A stretch of 64,000 bases of DNA, taken from positions 12,902,027 through 12,966,026 of the forward strand of contig NC_087068.1 in NCBI RefSeq assembly GCF_963678635.1, in the 5' to 3' direction. A program made the position numbers and the translations under genes. How positions within the stretch are numbered: the stretch's first letter is position 1; every line of letters begins with the position of its first letter. Positions 1 through 10,102 of this stretch are shown in pieces. Below the pieces are notes generated by a model that was not told the DNA's origin, searched no databases, and worked only from the letters and a program-made list of their open reading frames with translations. The stretch comes from Symsagittifera roscoffensis (taxonomy: Eukaryota > Xenacoelomorpha > Acoela > Convolutidae).

Positions 1-26
1 CGCTCTACCGACTGAGCTAGCAGGGC
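1..26 (-). tRNA. tRNA-Lys, partial
   Basis: Only the 5' part (acceptor 5' strand and D arm) lies inside the window. Confidence 0.75.
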
Positions 27-167
27 TCGAATGTTTGGCTAATCTTACAGACCTATTTTGTCAAATTCAAGAATTGAAATTGATAATTTAGTGCTCCTAA
101 TTTCAAATTGATAATATAGTACTCTAATCTTTTGCAGAAAAGTCTCATTCTGTGGTTCTGCTGTTCT

Positions 168-174
168 CGCTCCT

Positions 175-221
<47 letters not shown>

Positions 222-241
222 GCCGATTGCGCCACAAGAGC
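168..241 (-). tRNA. tRNA-Asn (GTT)
   Basis: Clean 74-nt cloverleaf with T-loop TTCAAGC; representative of the intact Asn unit. Confidence 0.88.
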
Positions 242-380
242 TCGATGAAAACTCATTTTATTTAAAAAATTTATTTTTGAGCGCCTGAAACTTATTAACC
301 ATTCTTAAAACTCTGAAAATAACTGGCGTTTTCTAAGAAGTTAGAGTGTTTCAAAAAAATTGATAGAAGAAATGATACTT

Positions 381-453
381 CGCCCCACAAGGGACTCGAA
401 CCCTTGACCGACGGATTAAAAGTCCAACGCTCTACCGACTAAGCTAGCAGGGC
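381..453 (-). tRNA. tRNA-Lys (TTT)
   Basis: 73 nt. The 3' strand of the anticodon stem is TCCGT instead of TCCAA, opening pair 27-43. Confidence 0.8.
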
Positions 454-564
454 TTAAAGAATACGCTAGTCTTTCAAATACAAGAATTCGAAGCTTTAGA
501 TCCTAAAACGAATGACTAAGTGCTCTTTTTTTTGCACAAATCTCTCATTCTGAGGTTCTGTTCT

Positions 565-638
565 CGCTCCTGGGTGGGCTTAATCCACCAACCTGTGGGT
601 TGACAGCCGAACGCGCTAGCCGATTGCGCCCCAAGAGC
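565..638 (-). tRNA. Asn-type tRNA with GTC anticodon
   Basis: Asn body, loop CTGTCAA (an Asp-reading anticodon), 29-41 mismatch and T-loop ATTAAGC; possibly non-functional. Confidence 0.6.
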
Positions 639-811
639 TCTATACATAAATGTCGGTTGATTTTTTTAGGCATCATTCAAGCTTTTTCCATGGGTAAAAT
701 TTATTTTTGAGAGTCTGACACTTATAGAGCATCCTTAAAAACTCTGGAAAAAACTGGCGTTTTCAATGAAGTACGATTGTTTCAAAAATTTTAATAGAAG
801 AAATGATACTT

Positions 812-884
812 CGCCCCTCAAGGGACTCGAACCTTTGACCGTTGGATTAAAAGTCCAACGCTCTAGCGACTGAGCTAGCAGGGC
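812..884 (-). tRNA. tRNA-Lys (TTT)
   Basis: One T-stem mismatch and one D-stem change; otherwise complete. Confidence 0.7.
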
Positions 885-1025
885 TCGAATGTTTGGCTAA
901 TGTTACAGACCTATTTTGTCAAATTCAAGAATTGAAATTGATAATTTAGTGCTCCTATTTTCAAATTGATAATATAGTACTCTAATCTTTTGCAGAAAAG
1001 TCTGATTCTGTGGTTCTGCTGTTCT

Positions 1026-1043
1026 CGCTCCTGGGTGGGCTTT

Positions 1044-1079
<36 letters not shown>

Positions 1080-1099
1080 GCCGATTGCGCCACAAGAGC
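1026..1099 (-). tRNA. tRNA-Asn (GTT)
   Basis: Complete, but the T-loop reads TTAAAGC, losing conserved C56. Confidence 0.75.
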
Positions 1100-1239
1100 T
1101 CGATAAAAACTCATTTCATTAAAAAAAATTATTTTTGAGCGCCTGAAATTTATTAACCATTCTTAAAACTCTGAAAATAACTGGCGTTTTCTAAGAAGTT
1201 AGAGTGTTTCAAAAAAAATTGATAGAAGAAATGATACTT

Positions 1240-1312
1240 CGCCCCTCAAGGGACTCGAACCCTTGACCGTTGGATTAAAAGTCCAACGCTCTACCGACTG
1301 AGTTAGCAGGTC
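1240..1312 (-). tRNA. tRNA-Lys (TTT)
   Basis: Acceptor base 2 is A, unpaired with G71; the same change recurs at 3334-3406. Confidence 0.75.
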
Positions 1313-1453
1313 TCGAATGTTTGGCTAATCTTACAGACCTATTTTGTCAAATTCAAGAATTGAAATTGATAATTTAGTGCTCCTATTTTCTAATTGATAA
1401 TTTAGTACTCAAATCTTTTGCAGAAAAGTCCGATTCTGTGGTTCTGCTGTTCT

Positions 1454-1527
1454 CGCTCCTGGGTGGGCTTGAACCACCAACCTTTCGGTTTACAGCCGAA
1501 CGCGCTAGCCGATTGCGCCACAAGAGC
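1454..1527 (-). tRNA. Asn-type tRNA with GTA anticodon
   Basis: Asn body with loop CTGTAAA: U36 has become A, giving a Tyr anticodon. All stems remain paired. Confidence 0.65.
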
Positions 1528-1666
1528 TCGATAAAAACTCATTTTATTTAAAAAATTTATTTTTGAGCGCCTGAAACTTATTAACCATTCTTAAAACTCT
1601 GAAAATAACTGGCGTTTTCTAAGAAGTTAGAGTGTTTCAAAAAAATTGATAGAAGAAATGATACTT

Positions 1667-1739
1667 CGCCCCACAAGGGACTCGAACCCTTGACCGTTGG
1701 ATTAAAAGTCCAACGCTCTACCGACTGAGTTAGCAGGGC
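1667..1739 (-). tRNA. tRNA-Lys (TTT)
   Basis: Complete cloverleaf with GGTTCGAGTCC B box. Confidence 0.85.
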
Positions 1740-1880
1740 TCGAATGTTTGGCTAATCTTACAGACCTATTTTGTCAAATTCAAGAATTGAAATTGATAAT
1801 TTAGTGCTCCTATTTTCAAATTGATAATATAGTACTCTAATCTTTTGCAGAAAAGTACGATTCTGTGGTTCTGCTGTTCT

Positions 1881-1954
1881 CGCTCCTGGGTGGGCTTGAA
1901 CCACCAACCTTTTGGTTGACAGCCGAACGCGCTAGCAGATTGCGCCACAAGATC
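1881..1954 (-). tRNA. Asn-type tRNA with GTC anticodon
   Basis: The only GTC copy with the normal T-loop TTCAAGC. It has a 29-41 mismatch and one acceptor change. Confidence 0.6.
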
Positions 1955-2094
1955 TCGATAAAAACTCATTTTATTAAAAAAATTTATTTTTGAGCGCCTG
2001 AAACTTATTAACCATTCTTAAAAACTCTGAAAATAACTGGCGTTTTTCAAGAAGTTAGAGTGTTTCGAAAAAATTAATATAAGAAATGTTACTG

Positions 2095-2167
2095 CGCCCG
2101 ACAAGGGAACCGAACCCTTGAACGTCTGATTAAAAGTCCAACGCTCTACCGACTAAGCTAGCAGGGC
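2095..2167 (-). tRNA. tRNA-Lys (TTT), second subtype
   Basis: Subtype with T-loop TTCGGTT and acceptor 3' strand GTCGGGC (one mismatch at 5-68). Confidence 0.78.
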
Positions 2168-2277
2168 TTAAAGAATACGCTAGTCTTTCAAATACAAGAA
2201 TTCGAAGCTTTAGATCCTAAAACGATTGACTAAGTTCTCTTTTTTTGCACAAATCTCTCATTCTGAGGTTCTGTTCT

Positions 2278-2351
2278 CGCTCCTGGGTGGGCTTAATCCA
2301 CCAACCTTTGGGTTGACAGCCGAACGCGCTAGCCGATTGCGCCCCAAGAGC
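2278..2351 (-). tRNA. Asn-type tRNA with GTC anticodon
   Basis: Same type as 565-638, with T-loop ATTAAGC. Confidence 0.6.
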
Positions 2352-2524
2352 TCTATACATAAGTGTCGGTTGATTTTTTTAGGCATCATTCAAGCTTTTT
2401 CCATGGGTAAATTTTATTTTTGAGAGTCTGACACTTATTAAGCATCCTTAAAAACTCTGAAAATAACTGGCGTTTTCAATGAAGTACGATTGTTTCAAAA
2501 ATTTTAATAGAAGAAATGATACTT

Positions 2525-2585
2525 CGCCCCACAATCCGACCGTTGGATTAAAAGTATAACGCTCCACCGACTGAGCTAGCAGGGC
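2525..2585 (-). pseudogene. tRNA-Lys pseudogene, T-arm deletion
   Basis: 61 nt. Most of the T arm is missing and two anticodon-stem pairs are broken; its duplicate at 4620-4692 kept the arm. Confidence 0.8.
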
Positions 2586-2725
2586 TCGAATGATTGCTAG
2601 TCTTACAGACCTATTTTGTCAAATTCAAGAATTGAAATTGATAATTTAGTGCTCCTATTTTGAAATTGATAATTTAGTGCTCTTATCTTTTGCAGAAAAG
2701 TCTGATTCTGTGGTTCTGCTGTTCT

Positions 2726-2732
2726 CGCTCCT

Positions 2733-2779
<47 letters not shown>

Positions 2780-2799
2780 GCCGATTGCGCCACAAGAGC
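2726..2799 (-). tRNA. tRNA-Asn (GTT)
   Basis: Clean cloverleaf with T-loop TTCAAGC. Confidence 0.87.
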
Positions 2800-2935
2800 T
2801 CGATAAAAAATCATTTTATGAAAAAAATTATTTTTGAGCGCCTGAAACTTATTAACCATTCTTAAAAACTCTGAAAATAACTGGCGTTTTCTAAGTTAGA
2901 GTGTTTCAAAAAAATTGATAGAAGAAATGATACTG

Positions 2936-3008
2936 CGCCCGACAAGGGAACCGAACCCTTGAACGTCGGATTAAAAGTCCAACGCTCTACCGACTAAGCT
3001 AGCAGGGC
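2936..3008 (-). tRNA. tRNA-Lys (TTT), second subtype
   Basis: T-loop TTCGGTT; the anticodon arm ends TCCGA. Confidence 0.78.
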
Positions 3009-3119
3009 TTAACGAATCCGCTAGTCTTTCAAATACAAGAATTCGAAGCTTTAGATCCTAAAACGAATAACTAATTGCTCTTTTTTTTGCACAAATCTCT
3101 CATTCTGAGGTTCTGTTCT

Positions 3120-3193
3120 CGCTCCTGGGTGGGCTTAATCCACCAACCTTTGGGTTGGCAGCCGAACGCGCTAGCCGATTGCGCCACAAGAGC
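3120..3193 (-). tRNA. Asn-type tRNA with GCC anticodon
   Basis: Loop CTGCCAA (a Gly anticodon) on the Asn body with T-loop ATTAAGC. The left part resembles the GTC type and the right part the GTT type, so it is a recombinant unit at a duplication joint. Confidence 0.55.
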
Positions 3194-3333
3194 TCGATAA
3201 AAACTCATTTTATTTAAAAAAATTATTTTTGAGCGCCTGAAATTTATTAACCATTCTTAAAACTCTGAAAATAACTGGCGTTTTCTAAGAAGTTAGAGTG
3301 TTTCAAAAAAAATTGATAGAAGAAATGATACTT

Positions 3334-3406
3334 CGCCCCTCAAGGGACTCGAACCCTTGACCGTTGGATTAAAAGTCCAACGCTCTACCGACTGAGTTAG
3401 CAGGTC
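3334..3406 (-). tRNA. tRNA-Lys (TTT)
   Basis: Duplicate of 1240-1312, including the A2 acceptor change. Confidence 0.75.
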
Positions 3407-3547
3407 TCGAATGTTTGGCTAATCTTACAGACCTATTTTGTCAAATTCAAGAATTGAAATTGATAATTTAGTGCTCCTATTTTCTAATTGATAATTTAGT
3501 ACTCTAATCTTTTGCAGAAAAGTCCGATTCTGTGGTTCTGCTGTTCT

Positions 3548-3621
3548 CGCTCCTGGGTGGGCTTGAACCACCAACCTTTCGGTTTACAGCCGAACGCGCT
3601 AGCCGATTGCGCCACAAGAGC
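3548..3621 (-). tRNA. Asn-type tRNA with GTA anticodon
   Basis: Duplicate of 1454-1527; Tyr anticodon on the Asn body. Confidence 0.65.
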
Positions 3622-3760
3622 TCGATAAAAACTCATTTTATTTAAAAAATTTATTTTTGAGCGCCTGAAACTTATTAACCATTCTTAAAACTCTGAAAAT
3701 AACTGGCGTTTTCTAAGAAGTTAGAGTGTTTCAAAAAAATTGATAGAAGAAATGATACTT

Positions 3761-3833
3761 CGCCCCACAAGGGACTCGAACACTTGACCGTTGGATTAAA
3801 AGTCCAACGCTCTACCGACTGAGTTAGCAGGGC
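3761..3833 (-). tRNA. tRNA-Lys (TTT)
   Basis: One T-stem mismatch next to the B box, absent from its duplicate at 1667. Confidence 0.75.
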
Positions 3834-3974
3834 TCGAATGTTTGGCTAATCTTACAGACCTATTTTGTCAAATTCAAGAATTGAAATTGATAATTTAGTG
3901 CTCCTATTTTGAAATTGATAATATAGTACTCTAATCTTTTGCAGAAAAGTCCGATTCTGTGGTTCTGCTGTTCT

Positions 3975-4048
3975 CGCTCCTGGGTGGGCTTGAACCACCA
4001 ACCTTTTGGTTAACAGCCGAACGCGCTAGCAGATTGCGCCACAAGAGC
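3975..4048 (-). tRNA. tRNA-Asn (GTT)
   Basis: GTT anticodon with a 29-41 mismatch. Its duplicate at 1881 has GTC, so one anticodon base differs between the blocks. Confidence 0.75.
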
Positions 4049-4188
4049 TCGATAAAAACTCATTTTATTAAAAAAATTTATTTTTGAGCGCCTGAAACTT
4101 ATTAACCATTCTTAAAAACTCTGAAATTAACTGGCGTTTTTCAAGAAGTTAGAGTGTTTCGAAAAAATTAATATAAGAAATGTTACTG

Positions 4189-4261
4189 CCCCCGACAAGG
4201 GAACCGAACCCTTGAACGTCTGATTAAAAGTCCAACGCTCTACCGACTAAGCTAGCAGGGC
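4189..4261 (-). tRNA. tRNA-Lys (TTT), second subtype
   Basis: Terminal acceptor base 72 changed (plus strand starts CCCCCGAC), weakening pair 1-72. Confidence 0.7.
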
Positions 4262-4372
4262 TTAAAGAATACGCTAGTCTTTCAAATACAAGAATTCGAA
4301 GCTTTAGATCCTAAAACGATTGACTAAGTTCTCTTTTTTTTGCACAAATCTCTCATTCTGAGGTTCTGTTCT

Positions 4373-4446
4373 CGCTCCTGGGTGGGCTTAATCCACCAAC
4401 CTTTGGGTTGACAGCCGAACGCGCTAGCCGATTGCGCCCCAAGAGC
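4373..4446 (-). tRNA. Asn-type tRNA with GTC anticodon
   Basis: Duplicate of 2278-2351. Confidence 0.6.
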
Positions 4447-4619
4447 TCTATACATAAGTGTCGGTTGATTTTTTTAGGCATCATTCAAGCTTTTTCCATG
4501 GGTAAAATTTATTTTTGAGAGTCTGACACTTATTAAGCATCCTTAAAAACTCTGAAAATAACTGGCGTTTTCAATGAAGTACGATTGTTTCAAAAATTTT
4601 AATAGAAGAAATAATACTT

Positions 4620-4692
4620 CGCCCCACAAGGGACTCGAACCCTTGACCGTTGGATTAAAAGTATAACGCTCCACCGACTGAGCTAGCAGGGC
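4620..4692 (-). tRNA. tRNA-Lys (TTT), stem-damaged
   Basis: Full length, but the 5' anticodon stem TTATA cannot pair at two positions with TCCAA. Confidence 0.6.
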
Positions 4693-4832
4693 TCGAATGA
4701 TTGCTAGTCTTACAGACCTATTTTGTCAAATTCAAGAATTGAAATTGATAATTTAGTGCTCCTATTTTGAAATTGATAATTTAGTGCTCTTATCTTTTGC
4801 AGAAAAGTCTGATTCTGTGTTTCTGCTGTTCT

Positions 4833-4839
4833 CGCTCCT

Positions 4840-4886
<47 letters not shown>

Positions 4887-4906
4887 GCCGATTGCGCCAC
4901 AAGAGC
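4833..4906 (-). tRNA. tRNA-Asn (GTT)
   Basis: Clean cloverleaf; duplicate of 2726-2799. Confidence 0.87.
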
Positions 4907-5043
4907 TCGATAAAAAAATCATTTTATGAAAAAAATTATTTTTGAGCTCCTGAAACTTATTAACCATTCTTAAAAACTCTGAAAATAACTGGCGTTTTCT
5001 AAGTTAGAGTGTTTCAAAAAAATTGATAGAAGAAATGATACTG

Positions 5044-5116
5044 CGCCCGACAAGGGAACCGAACCCTTGAACGTCGGATTAAAAGTCCAACGCTCTACCG
5101 ACTAAGCTAGCAGGGC
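5044..5116 (-). tRNA. tRNA-Lys (TTT), second subtype
   Basis: Duplicate of 2936-3008. Confidence 0.78.
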
Positions 5117-5227
5117 TTAACGAATCCGCTAGTCTTTCAAATACAAGAATTCGAAGCTTTAGATCCTAAAACGAATAACTAATTGCTCTTTTTTTTGCAC
5201 AAATCTCTCATTCTGAGGTTCTGTTCT

Positions 5228-5301
5228 CGCTCCTGGGTGGGCTTAATCCACCAACCTTTGGGTTGGCAGCGGAACGCGCTAGCCGATTGCGCACCAAGTG
5301 C
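5228..5301 (-). tRNA. Asn-type tRNA with GCC anticodon
   Basis: Loop CTGCCAA with extra changes in the anticodon stem and acceptor (plus-strand end CAAGTGC); probably decaying. Confidence 0.5.
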
Positions 5302-5474
5302 TCTATACATAAGTGTCGGTTGATTTTTTTAGGCATCATTCAAGCTTTTTCCATGGGTAAAATTTATTTTTGAGAGTCTGACACTTATTAAGCATCCTTA
5401 AAAACTCTGAAAATATTTGGCGTTTTCAATGAAGTACGATTGTTTCAAAATTTTTAATAGAAGAAATGATACTT

Positions 5475-5547
5475 CGCCCCACAAGGGACTCGAACCCTTG
5501 ACCGTTGGATTAAAATTCCAACGCTCCACCGACTGAGCTAGCAGGGC
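5475..5547 (-). tRNA. tRNA-Lys (TTT)
   Basis: Position 32 is A instead of C; the anticodon itself is unchanged. Confidence 0.78.
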
Positions 5548-5687
5548 TGGAATGAAGGCTAGTCTTACAGACCTATTTTGTCAAACTCAAGAATTGAAAT
5601 TGATAATTTAGTGCTCCTATTTTGAAATTGAGAATTTAGTTCTCTTATCTTTTGCAGAAAAGTCTGATTCTGTGGTTCTGCTGTTCT

Positions 5688-5694
5688 CGCTCCT

Positions 5695-5731
<37 letters not shown>

Positions 5732-5761
5732 CAACGCGCTAGCCGATTGCGCCACAAGAGC
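5688..5761 (-). tRNA. tRNA-Asn (GTT)
   Basis: One anticodon-stem mismatch (29-41, G against G). Confidence 0.75.
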
Positions 5762-5903
5762 TCGATAAAACAGCATTTGATGAAAAAAAAAAATATTTTT
5801 GAGCGCCTGAAACTTATTAACCATTCTTAAAAACTCTGAAAATAACTGGCGTTTTCTAAGAAGTTAGAGTGTTTCAAAAAATTTGATAGAAGAAATGATA
5901 CTG

Positions 5904-5976
5904 CGCCCGACAAGGGAACCGAACCCTTGAACATCGGATTAACATTCCAACGCTCTACCGACTGAGCTATCAGGGC
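5904..5976 (-). tRNA. Lys-type tRNA with GTT anticodon
   Basis: Lys body of the second subtype whose loop reads ATGTTAA, an Asn anticodon on a Lys backbone. Confidence 0.6.
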
Positions 5977-6073
5977 TTAAAGATACCGCTAGTCTTTCAA
6001 ATAAAAGAATTCGAAGCTTTGGATCCTAAAACGAATGAATTTGCAGAAATCTCTCATTCTGAGGTTCTGTTCT

Positions 6074-6147
6074 CGCTCCTGGGTAGGCTTAATCCACCAA
6101 CCTTTGGGTTGACAGCCGAACGCGCTAGCCGATTGCGCCCCAAGAGC
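6074..6147 (-). tRNA. Asn-type tRNA with GTC anticodon
   Basis: ATTAAGC T-loop type, with one T-stem G-U pair. Confidence 0.6.
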
Positions 6148-6319
6148 TCTATACATAAGTGTCGTTTGATTTTTTAGGCATCATTCAAGCTTTTTCCATG
6201 GGTAAAATTTATTTTTGAGAGTCTGACATTTATTAAGCATCCTTAAAAACTCTGAAAATAACTGGCGTTTTCAATGAAGTACGATTGTTTCAAAAATTTT
6301 AATAGAAGAAAAGATACTT

Positions 6320-6386
6320 CGCCCCACAAGGGACTCGAACCCTTTGGATTAAAAGTCCAACTCTCCACCGACTGAGCTAGCAGTGC
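6320..6386 (-). pseudogene. tRNA-Lys pseudogene
   Basis: 67 nt; the variable loop and adjacent bases are deleted and acceptor bases are changed. Confidence 0.75.
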
Positions 6387-6528
6387 TCGAATGATTGCTA
6401 GTCTTACAGACCTATTTTGTCAAATTCAAGAATTGAAATTGACAATTTAGTGCTCCTATTTTTATAAATTGATAATTTAGTGCTCTTATCTTTTGCAGAA
6501 AAGTCTGATTCTTTGGTTATGCGGTTCT

Positions 6529-6584
6529 CGCTCCTGGGTGAGCTTGAAACAGCCGAACGCGCTAGCCGATTGCGCCAAAAGAGC
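6529..6584 (-). pseudogene. tRNA-Asn pseudogene, anticodon/T-arm deletion
   Basis: 56 nt; acceptor and D arm remain but the anticodon loop and part of the T arm are gone. Confidence 0.8.
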
Positions 6585-6722
6585 TCGATAAAAAATCATT
6601 TTATGAAAAAAATTATTTTTGAGCACCTGAAACTTATTAACCATTCTTAAAACTCTGAAAATAACTGGCGTTTTCTAAGAAGTTAGAGTGTTTCAAAAAA
6701 ATTGATAGAAGAAATGATACTT

Positions 6723-6795
6723 CGCCCCACAAGGGACTCGAACCCTTGACCGTCGGATTAAAAGTCCAACGCTCTACCGACTGAGCTATCAGGGC
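6723..6795 (-). tRNA. tRNA-Lys (TTT)
   Basis: Complete, with T-loop TTCGAGT. Confidence 0.85.
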
Positions 6796-6910
6796 TTAAA
6801 GATTACGCTAGTCTTTCAAATACAAGAATTCGAAGCTTTGGATCCTAAAACGAATGACTAAGTGCTCATTTTTTTTTTTGCAGCAATCTCTCATTCTGAG
6901 GTTCTGTTCT

Positions 6911-6984
6911 CGCTCCTGGGTGGGCTTAATCCACCAACCTTTGGGTTGACAGCCGAACGCGCTAGCCGATTGCGCCCCAAGAGC
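6911..6984 (-). tRNA. Asn-type tRNA with GTC anticodon
   Basis: ATTAAGC T-loop type with a 29-41 mismatch. Confidence 0.6.
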
Positions 6985-7155
6985 TCTATACATAAGTGTC
7001 GGTTGATTTTTTTCGGCCTCATTCAAGCTTTTTCCATGGGTAAAATATATTTTTGAGAGTCTGACACTTATTAAGCATCCTTAAAAACTGAAAATCACTC
7101 GCGTTTTCAATGAAGTATGAGTGTTTCAAAAATTTTAATAGAAGAAATGATACTT

Positions 7156-7210
7156 CGCCCCACAAGGGACCCGAACCCTTCCAACGCTCTACCGACCGAG
7201 CTAGCAGGGC
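7156..7210 (-). pseudogene. Lys-type mini-tRNA lacking the anticodon loop
   Basis: 55 nt. An 18-nt deletion removes the anticodon loop, the 3' side of its stem and the variable region, leaving acceptor, D and T arms. First of five such copies. Confidence 0.8.
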
Positions 7211-7342
7211 TCGAATGTTTTGCTAGTCTTACAGGCCTAATTTGTCAAATTCAAGAATTCGAAAATCTGGATCTTGAAATTGATAATTTAGTGCTCTTAT
7301 CTTTCGCAGAAAAAAAGTCTGATTTTGTGGTTCTGCTGTTCT

Positions 7343-7349
7343 CGCTCCT

Positions 7350-7380
<31 letters not shown>

Positions 7381-7416
7381 CCAGCCGAACGCGCTAGCCG
7401 ATTGCGCCAAAAGAGC
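7343..7416 (-). tRNA. Asn-type tRNA with GGT anticodon
   Basis: Loop CTGGTAA, a Thr anticodon, with the anticodon stem intact and T-loop TTCAAGC. Confidence 0.65.
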
Positions 7417-7556
7417 TGGATAATAAATTATTTTATGAAAAAAAGACATTTTTGAGCGCCTGAAACTTATTAACCATTCTTAAAAACTCTGAAAATAACT
7501 GGCGTTTTCTAAGAAGTTAGAGTGTTTCAAAAAAATTAATAGAAGAAATGATACTG

Positions 7557-7629
7557 CGCCCGACAAGGGAACCGAACCCTTGAATGTCGGATTTAAAGTC
7601 CAACGCTCTACCGATTGAGCTAGCAGGGC
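7557..7629 (-). tRNA. Lys-type tRNA with TTA anticodon
   Basis: Loop CTTTAAA; UUA would read the UAA stop codon. Single copy. Confidence 0.6.
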
Positions 7630-7740
7630 TTAAAGATTACCCTAGTCTTTCAAATACAAAAATTCGAAGCTTTGGATCCTAAAACGAATGACTAATTGCA
7701 TATTTTTTTGCAGAAACTTCTTATTCTGAGGTTTTGTTCT

Positions 7741-7814
7741 CGCTCCTGGGTAGGCCTAATCCACCAACTTTTCGGTTGACAGCCGAACGCGCTAGCCGAT
7801 TGCGCCCCAAGAGC
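7741..7814 (-). tRNA. Asn-type tRNA with GTC anticodon
   Basis: Fully paired anticodon stem (TTCGG/CCGAA) around GTC, but T-loop ATTAGGC. Confidence 0.6.
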
Positions 7815-7986
7815 TCTATACATAAGTGTCGGTTGATTTTTTTAGGCATCAATCAAGCTTTTCCATGGGTAAAATTTATTTTTGAGATTCTGACACTTAT
7901 TAAGCATCCTTAAAAACTCTGAAACTATTTGGCGTTTTCAATGAAGTGTGATTGTTTCAAAAATTTTAATAGAAGAAATGATTCTT

Positions 7987-8059
7987 CGCCCCACAATGGA
8001 CTCGAACCCTTGACCGTTGGATTAAAAGTCCAACGCTCTACCGACTAAGCTAGCAGGGC
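7987..8059 (-). tRNA. tRNA-Lys (TTT)
   Basis: One T-stem mismatch near the acceptor end. Confidence 0.75.
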
Positions 8060-8188
8060 TCGATTGTTTTGGTAGTCTTACAGACCTAATTTGTCAAGTT
8101 CAAGAATTCAAAGCTCTGGATCTTGAAATTGATAATTTAGTGCTCTTATCTTTTGCAGAAAAATCTGATTCTGTGATTCTGTTGTTCT

Positions 8189-8262
8189 CGCTACTGGGTG
8201 GGCTTGAACCACCAACCTTTCAGTTAACAGCAGAACGCGGAAGCCGATTGCGCCCCAAGAGC
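8189..8262 (-). tRNA. tRNA-Asn (GTT)
   Basis: Changes in the D arm and anticodon stem (a 30-40 mismatch). Confidence 0.65.
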
Positions 8263-8435
8263 TATATACTTAAGTGTCGGTTGATTTTTTTAGGCATCAT
8301 TCAAGCTTTTTCCATGGGTAAAATTTATTTTTGAGAGACTGGCACTTATTAAGCATCCTTAAAAGCTCTGAAAATAACTGGCGTTTTCAATGAAGTACGA
8401 TTGTTTCAAAAATTTTAATAGAAGAAATGATATTT

Positions 8436-8508
8436 CGCATCACGAGGGACTCGAACCCTTGACCGTTGAATTAAAAGTCCAACGCTCTACCGACTGAGCT
8501 AGCAGGGC
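8436..8508 (-). tRNA. tRNA-Lys (TTT)
   Basis: Acceptor 3' strand GTGATGC leaves two mismatches. Confidence 0.65.
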
Positions 8509-8637
8509 TTGAATGTTTTGCTAATCTTACAGACCTAATTTGTCAAATTCAAGAATTCGAAGCTCTGGATCTTGAAATTGATAATTTAGTGCTCTTATCT
8601 TTTGCAGAAAAGTCTGATTCTTTCGATCTGCTGTTCC

Positions 8638-8711
8638 CGCTCCTGGTAGGGCTTGAATCACCAACGTTTCAGTTATCAGCCGAACGCGCCAGCCGATTGC
8701 GCCACAAGAGC
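8638..8711 (-). tRNA. Asn-type tRNA with GAT anticodon
   Basis: Loop CTGATAA, an Ile anticodon; T-loop TTCAAGC but the stems are weakened. Confidence 0.55.
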
Positions 8712-8851
8712 TCGGTAAAAAATCATTTCATGAAAAAAAATTATTTTTGAGCGCCTGAAACTTATTAACCATTCTTAAATACTCTGAAAATAACTGGCGT
8801 TTTCTAAGAAGTACGATTGTTTCAAAAATTTTAATAGAAGAAATGATACTT

Positions 8852-8924
8852 CTCCCCACAAGGGACTGGAACCCTTGACCGTTGGATTTATAGTCCAACG
8901 CTCCACCGACTGAGCTAGCAGTGC
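8852..8924 (-). tRNA. Lys-type tRNA with ATA anticodon
   Basis: Loop CTATAAA on the Lys body, with T-loop TTCCAGT; probably a pseudogene. Confidence 0.5.
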
Positions 8925-9056
8925 TCGAATGATTGCTAATCTTACAGACCTATTTTGTCAAATTCAAGAATTGAAATTGATAATTTAGTGCTCCTATTTT
9001 GAAATTGATAATTTAGTGCTCTTATCTTTTGCAGAAAAGTCTGATTCTGCGGTTCT

Positions 9057-9069
9057 CGCTCCTGGGTGA

Positions 9070-9110
<41 letters not shown>

Positions 9111-9130
9111 GCCGATTGCGCCAAAAGAGC
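9057..9130 (-). tRNA. tRNA-Asn (GTT)
   Basis: Complete; base 8-9 linker changed (AAAAGAGC acceptor edge). Confidence 0.82.
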
Positions 9131-9269
9131 TCGATAAAAAATCATTTTATGAAAAAAATTTTTTTTGAGCGCCTGAAACTTATTAACCATTCTTAAAAAC
9201 TCTGAAAATAACTGGCGTTTTCTAAGAAGTTAGATTGTTTCAAAAAAATTGATAGAAGAAATGATACTG

Positions 9270-9342
9270 CGCCCGACAAGGGAACCGAACCCTTGAACAT
9301 CGGATTAAAAATCCAACGCTCTACCGACTGAGCTATCAGGGC
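9270..9342 (-). tRNA. tRNA-Lys (TTT), second subtype
   Basis: Loop TTTTTAA: C32 is T, anticodon unchanged. Confidence 0.75.
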
Positions 9343-9453
9343 TTAACGATTGTGCTAGTCTTTCAAATACAAGAATTCGAAGCTTTGGATCCTAAAACGA
9401 ATGACTAATTGCATATTTTTTTGCAGAAACCTCTTATTCTGAGGTTCTGTTCT

Positions 9454-9527
9454 CGCTCCTGGGTAGGCTTAATCCACCAACTTTTCGGTTGACAGCCGAA
9501 CGCGCTAGCCGATTGCGCCCCAAGAGC
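9454..9527 (-). tRNA. Asn-type tRNA with GTC anticodon
   Basis: Paired anticodon stem with T-loop ATTAAGC. Confidence 0.6.
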
Positions 9528-9699
9528 TCTTTACATAAGTGTCGGTTGATTTTTTTAGGCATCATTCAAGCTTTTCCATGGGTAAAATTTATTTTTGAGA
9601 TTCTGACACTTATTAAGCATCCTTAAAAACTCTGAAACTATTTGGCGTTTTCAATGAAGTGTGATTGTTTCAAAAATTTTAATAGAAGAAATGATACTT

Positions 9700-9754
9700 C
9701 GCCCCACAAGGGACCCGAACCCTTCCAACGCTCTACCGACTGAGCTAGCAGGGC
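9700..9754 (-). pseudogene. Lys-type mini-tRNA lacking the anticodon loop
   Basis: Same 18-nt deletion as 7156-7210. Confidence 0.8.
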
Positions 9755-9886
9755 TCGAATGTTTTGCTAGTCTTACAGGCCTAATTTGTCAAATTCAAGA
9801 ATTCGAAAATCTGGATCTTGAAATTGATAATTTAGTGCTCTTATCTTTCGCAGAAAAAAAGTCTGATTCTGTGATTCTGCTGTTCT

Positions 9887-9960
9887 CGCTCCTGGCTGGG
9901 CTTGAACCACCAACCTTTCGGTTACCAGCCGAACGCGCTAGCCGATTGCGCCACAAGAGC
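9887..9960 (-). tRNA. Asn-type tRNA with GGT anticodon
   Basis: Thr anticodon as at 7343; T-stem changed by plus-strand CTGGCTGG. Confidence 0.6.
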
Positions 9961-10102
9961 TCGATAATAAATTATTTTATGAAAAAAAAAGACATTTTTG
10001 AGCGCCTGAAACTTATTAACCATTCTTAAAAACTCTGAAAATAACTGGCGTTTTCTAAGAAGTTAGAGTGTTTCAAAAAAATTAATAGAAGAAATGATAC
10101 TG

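Larger units (their letters stand above)
1100..5300. repeat. Tandem segmental duplication, about 2.1 kb
   Basis: Units at 1240, 1454, 1667, 1881 and 2095 recur at 3334, 3548, 3761, 3975 and 4189 (offset 2,094). The offset grows to 2,108 at the right end because of the deletion in the 2525 unit. Shared private mutations (GTA anticodon, A2 acceptor) show true block duplication rather than general similarity. Confidence 0.9.
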
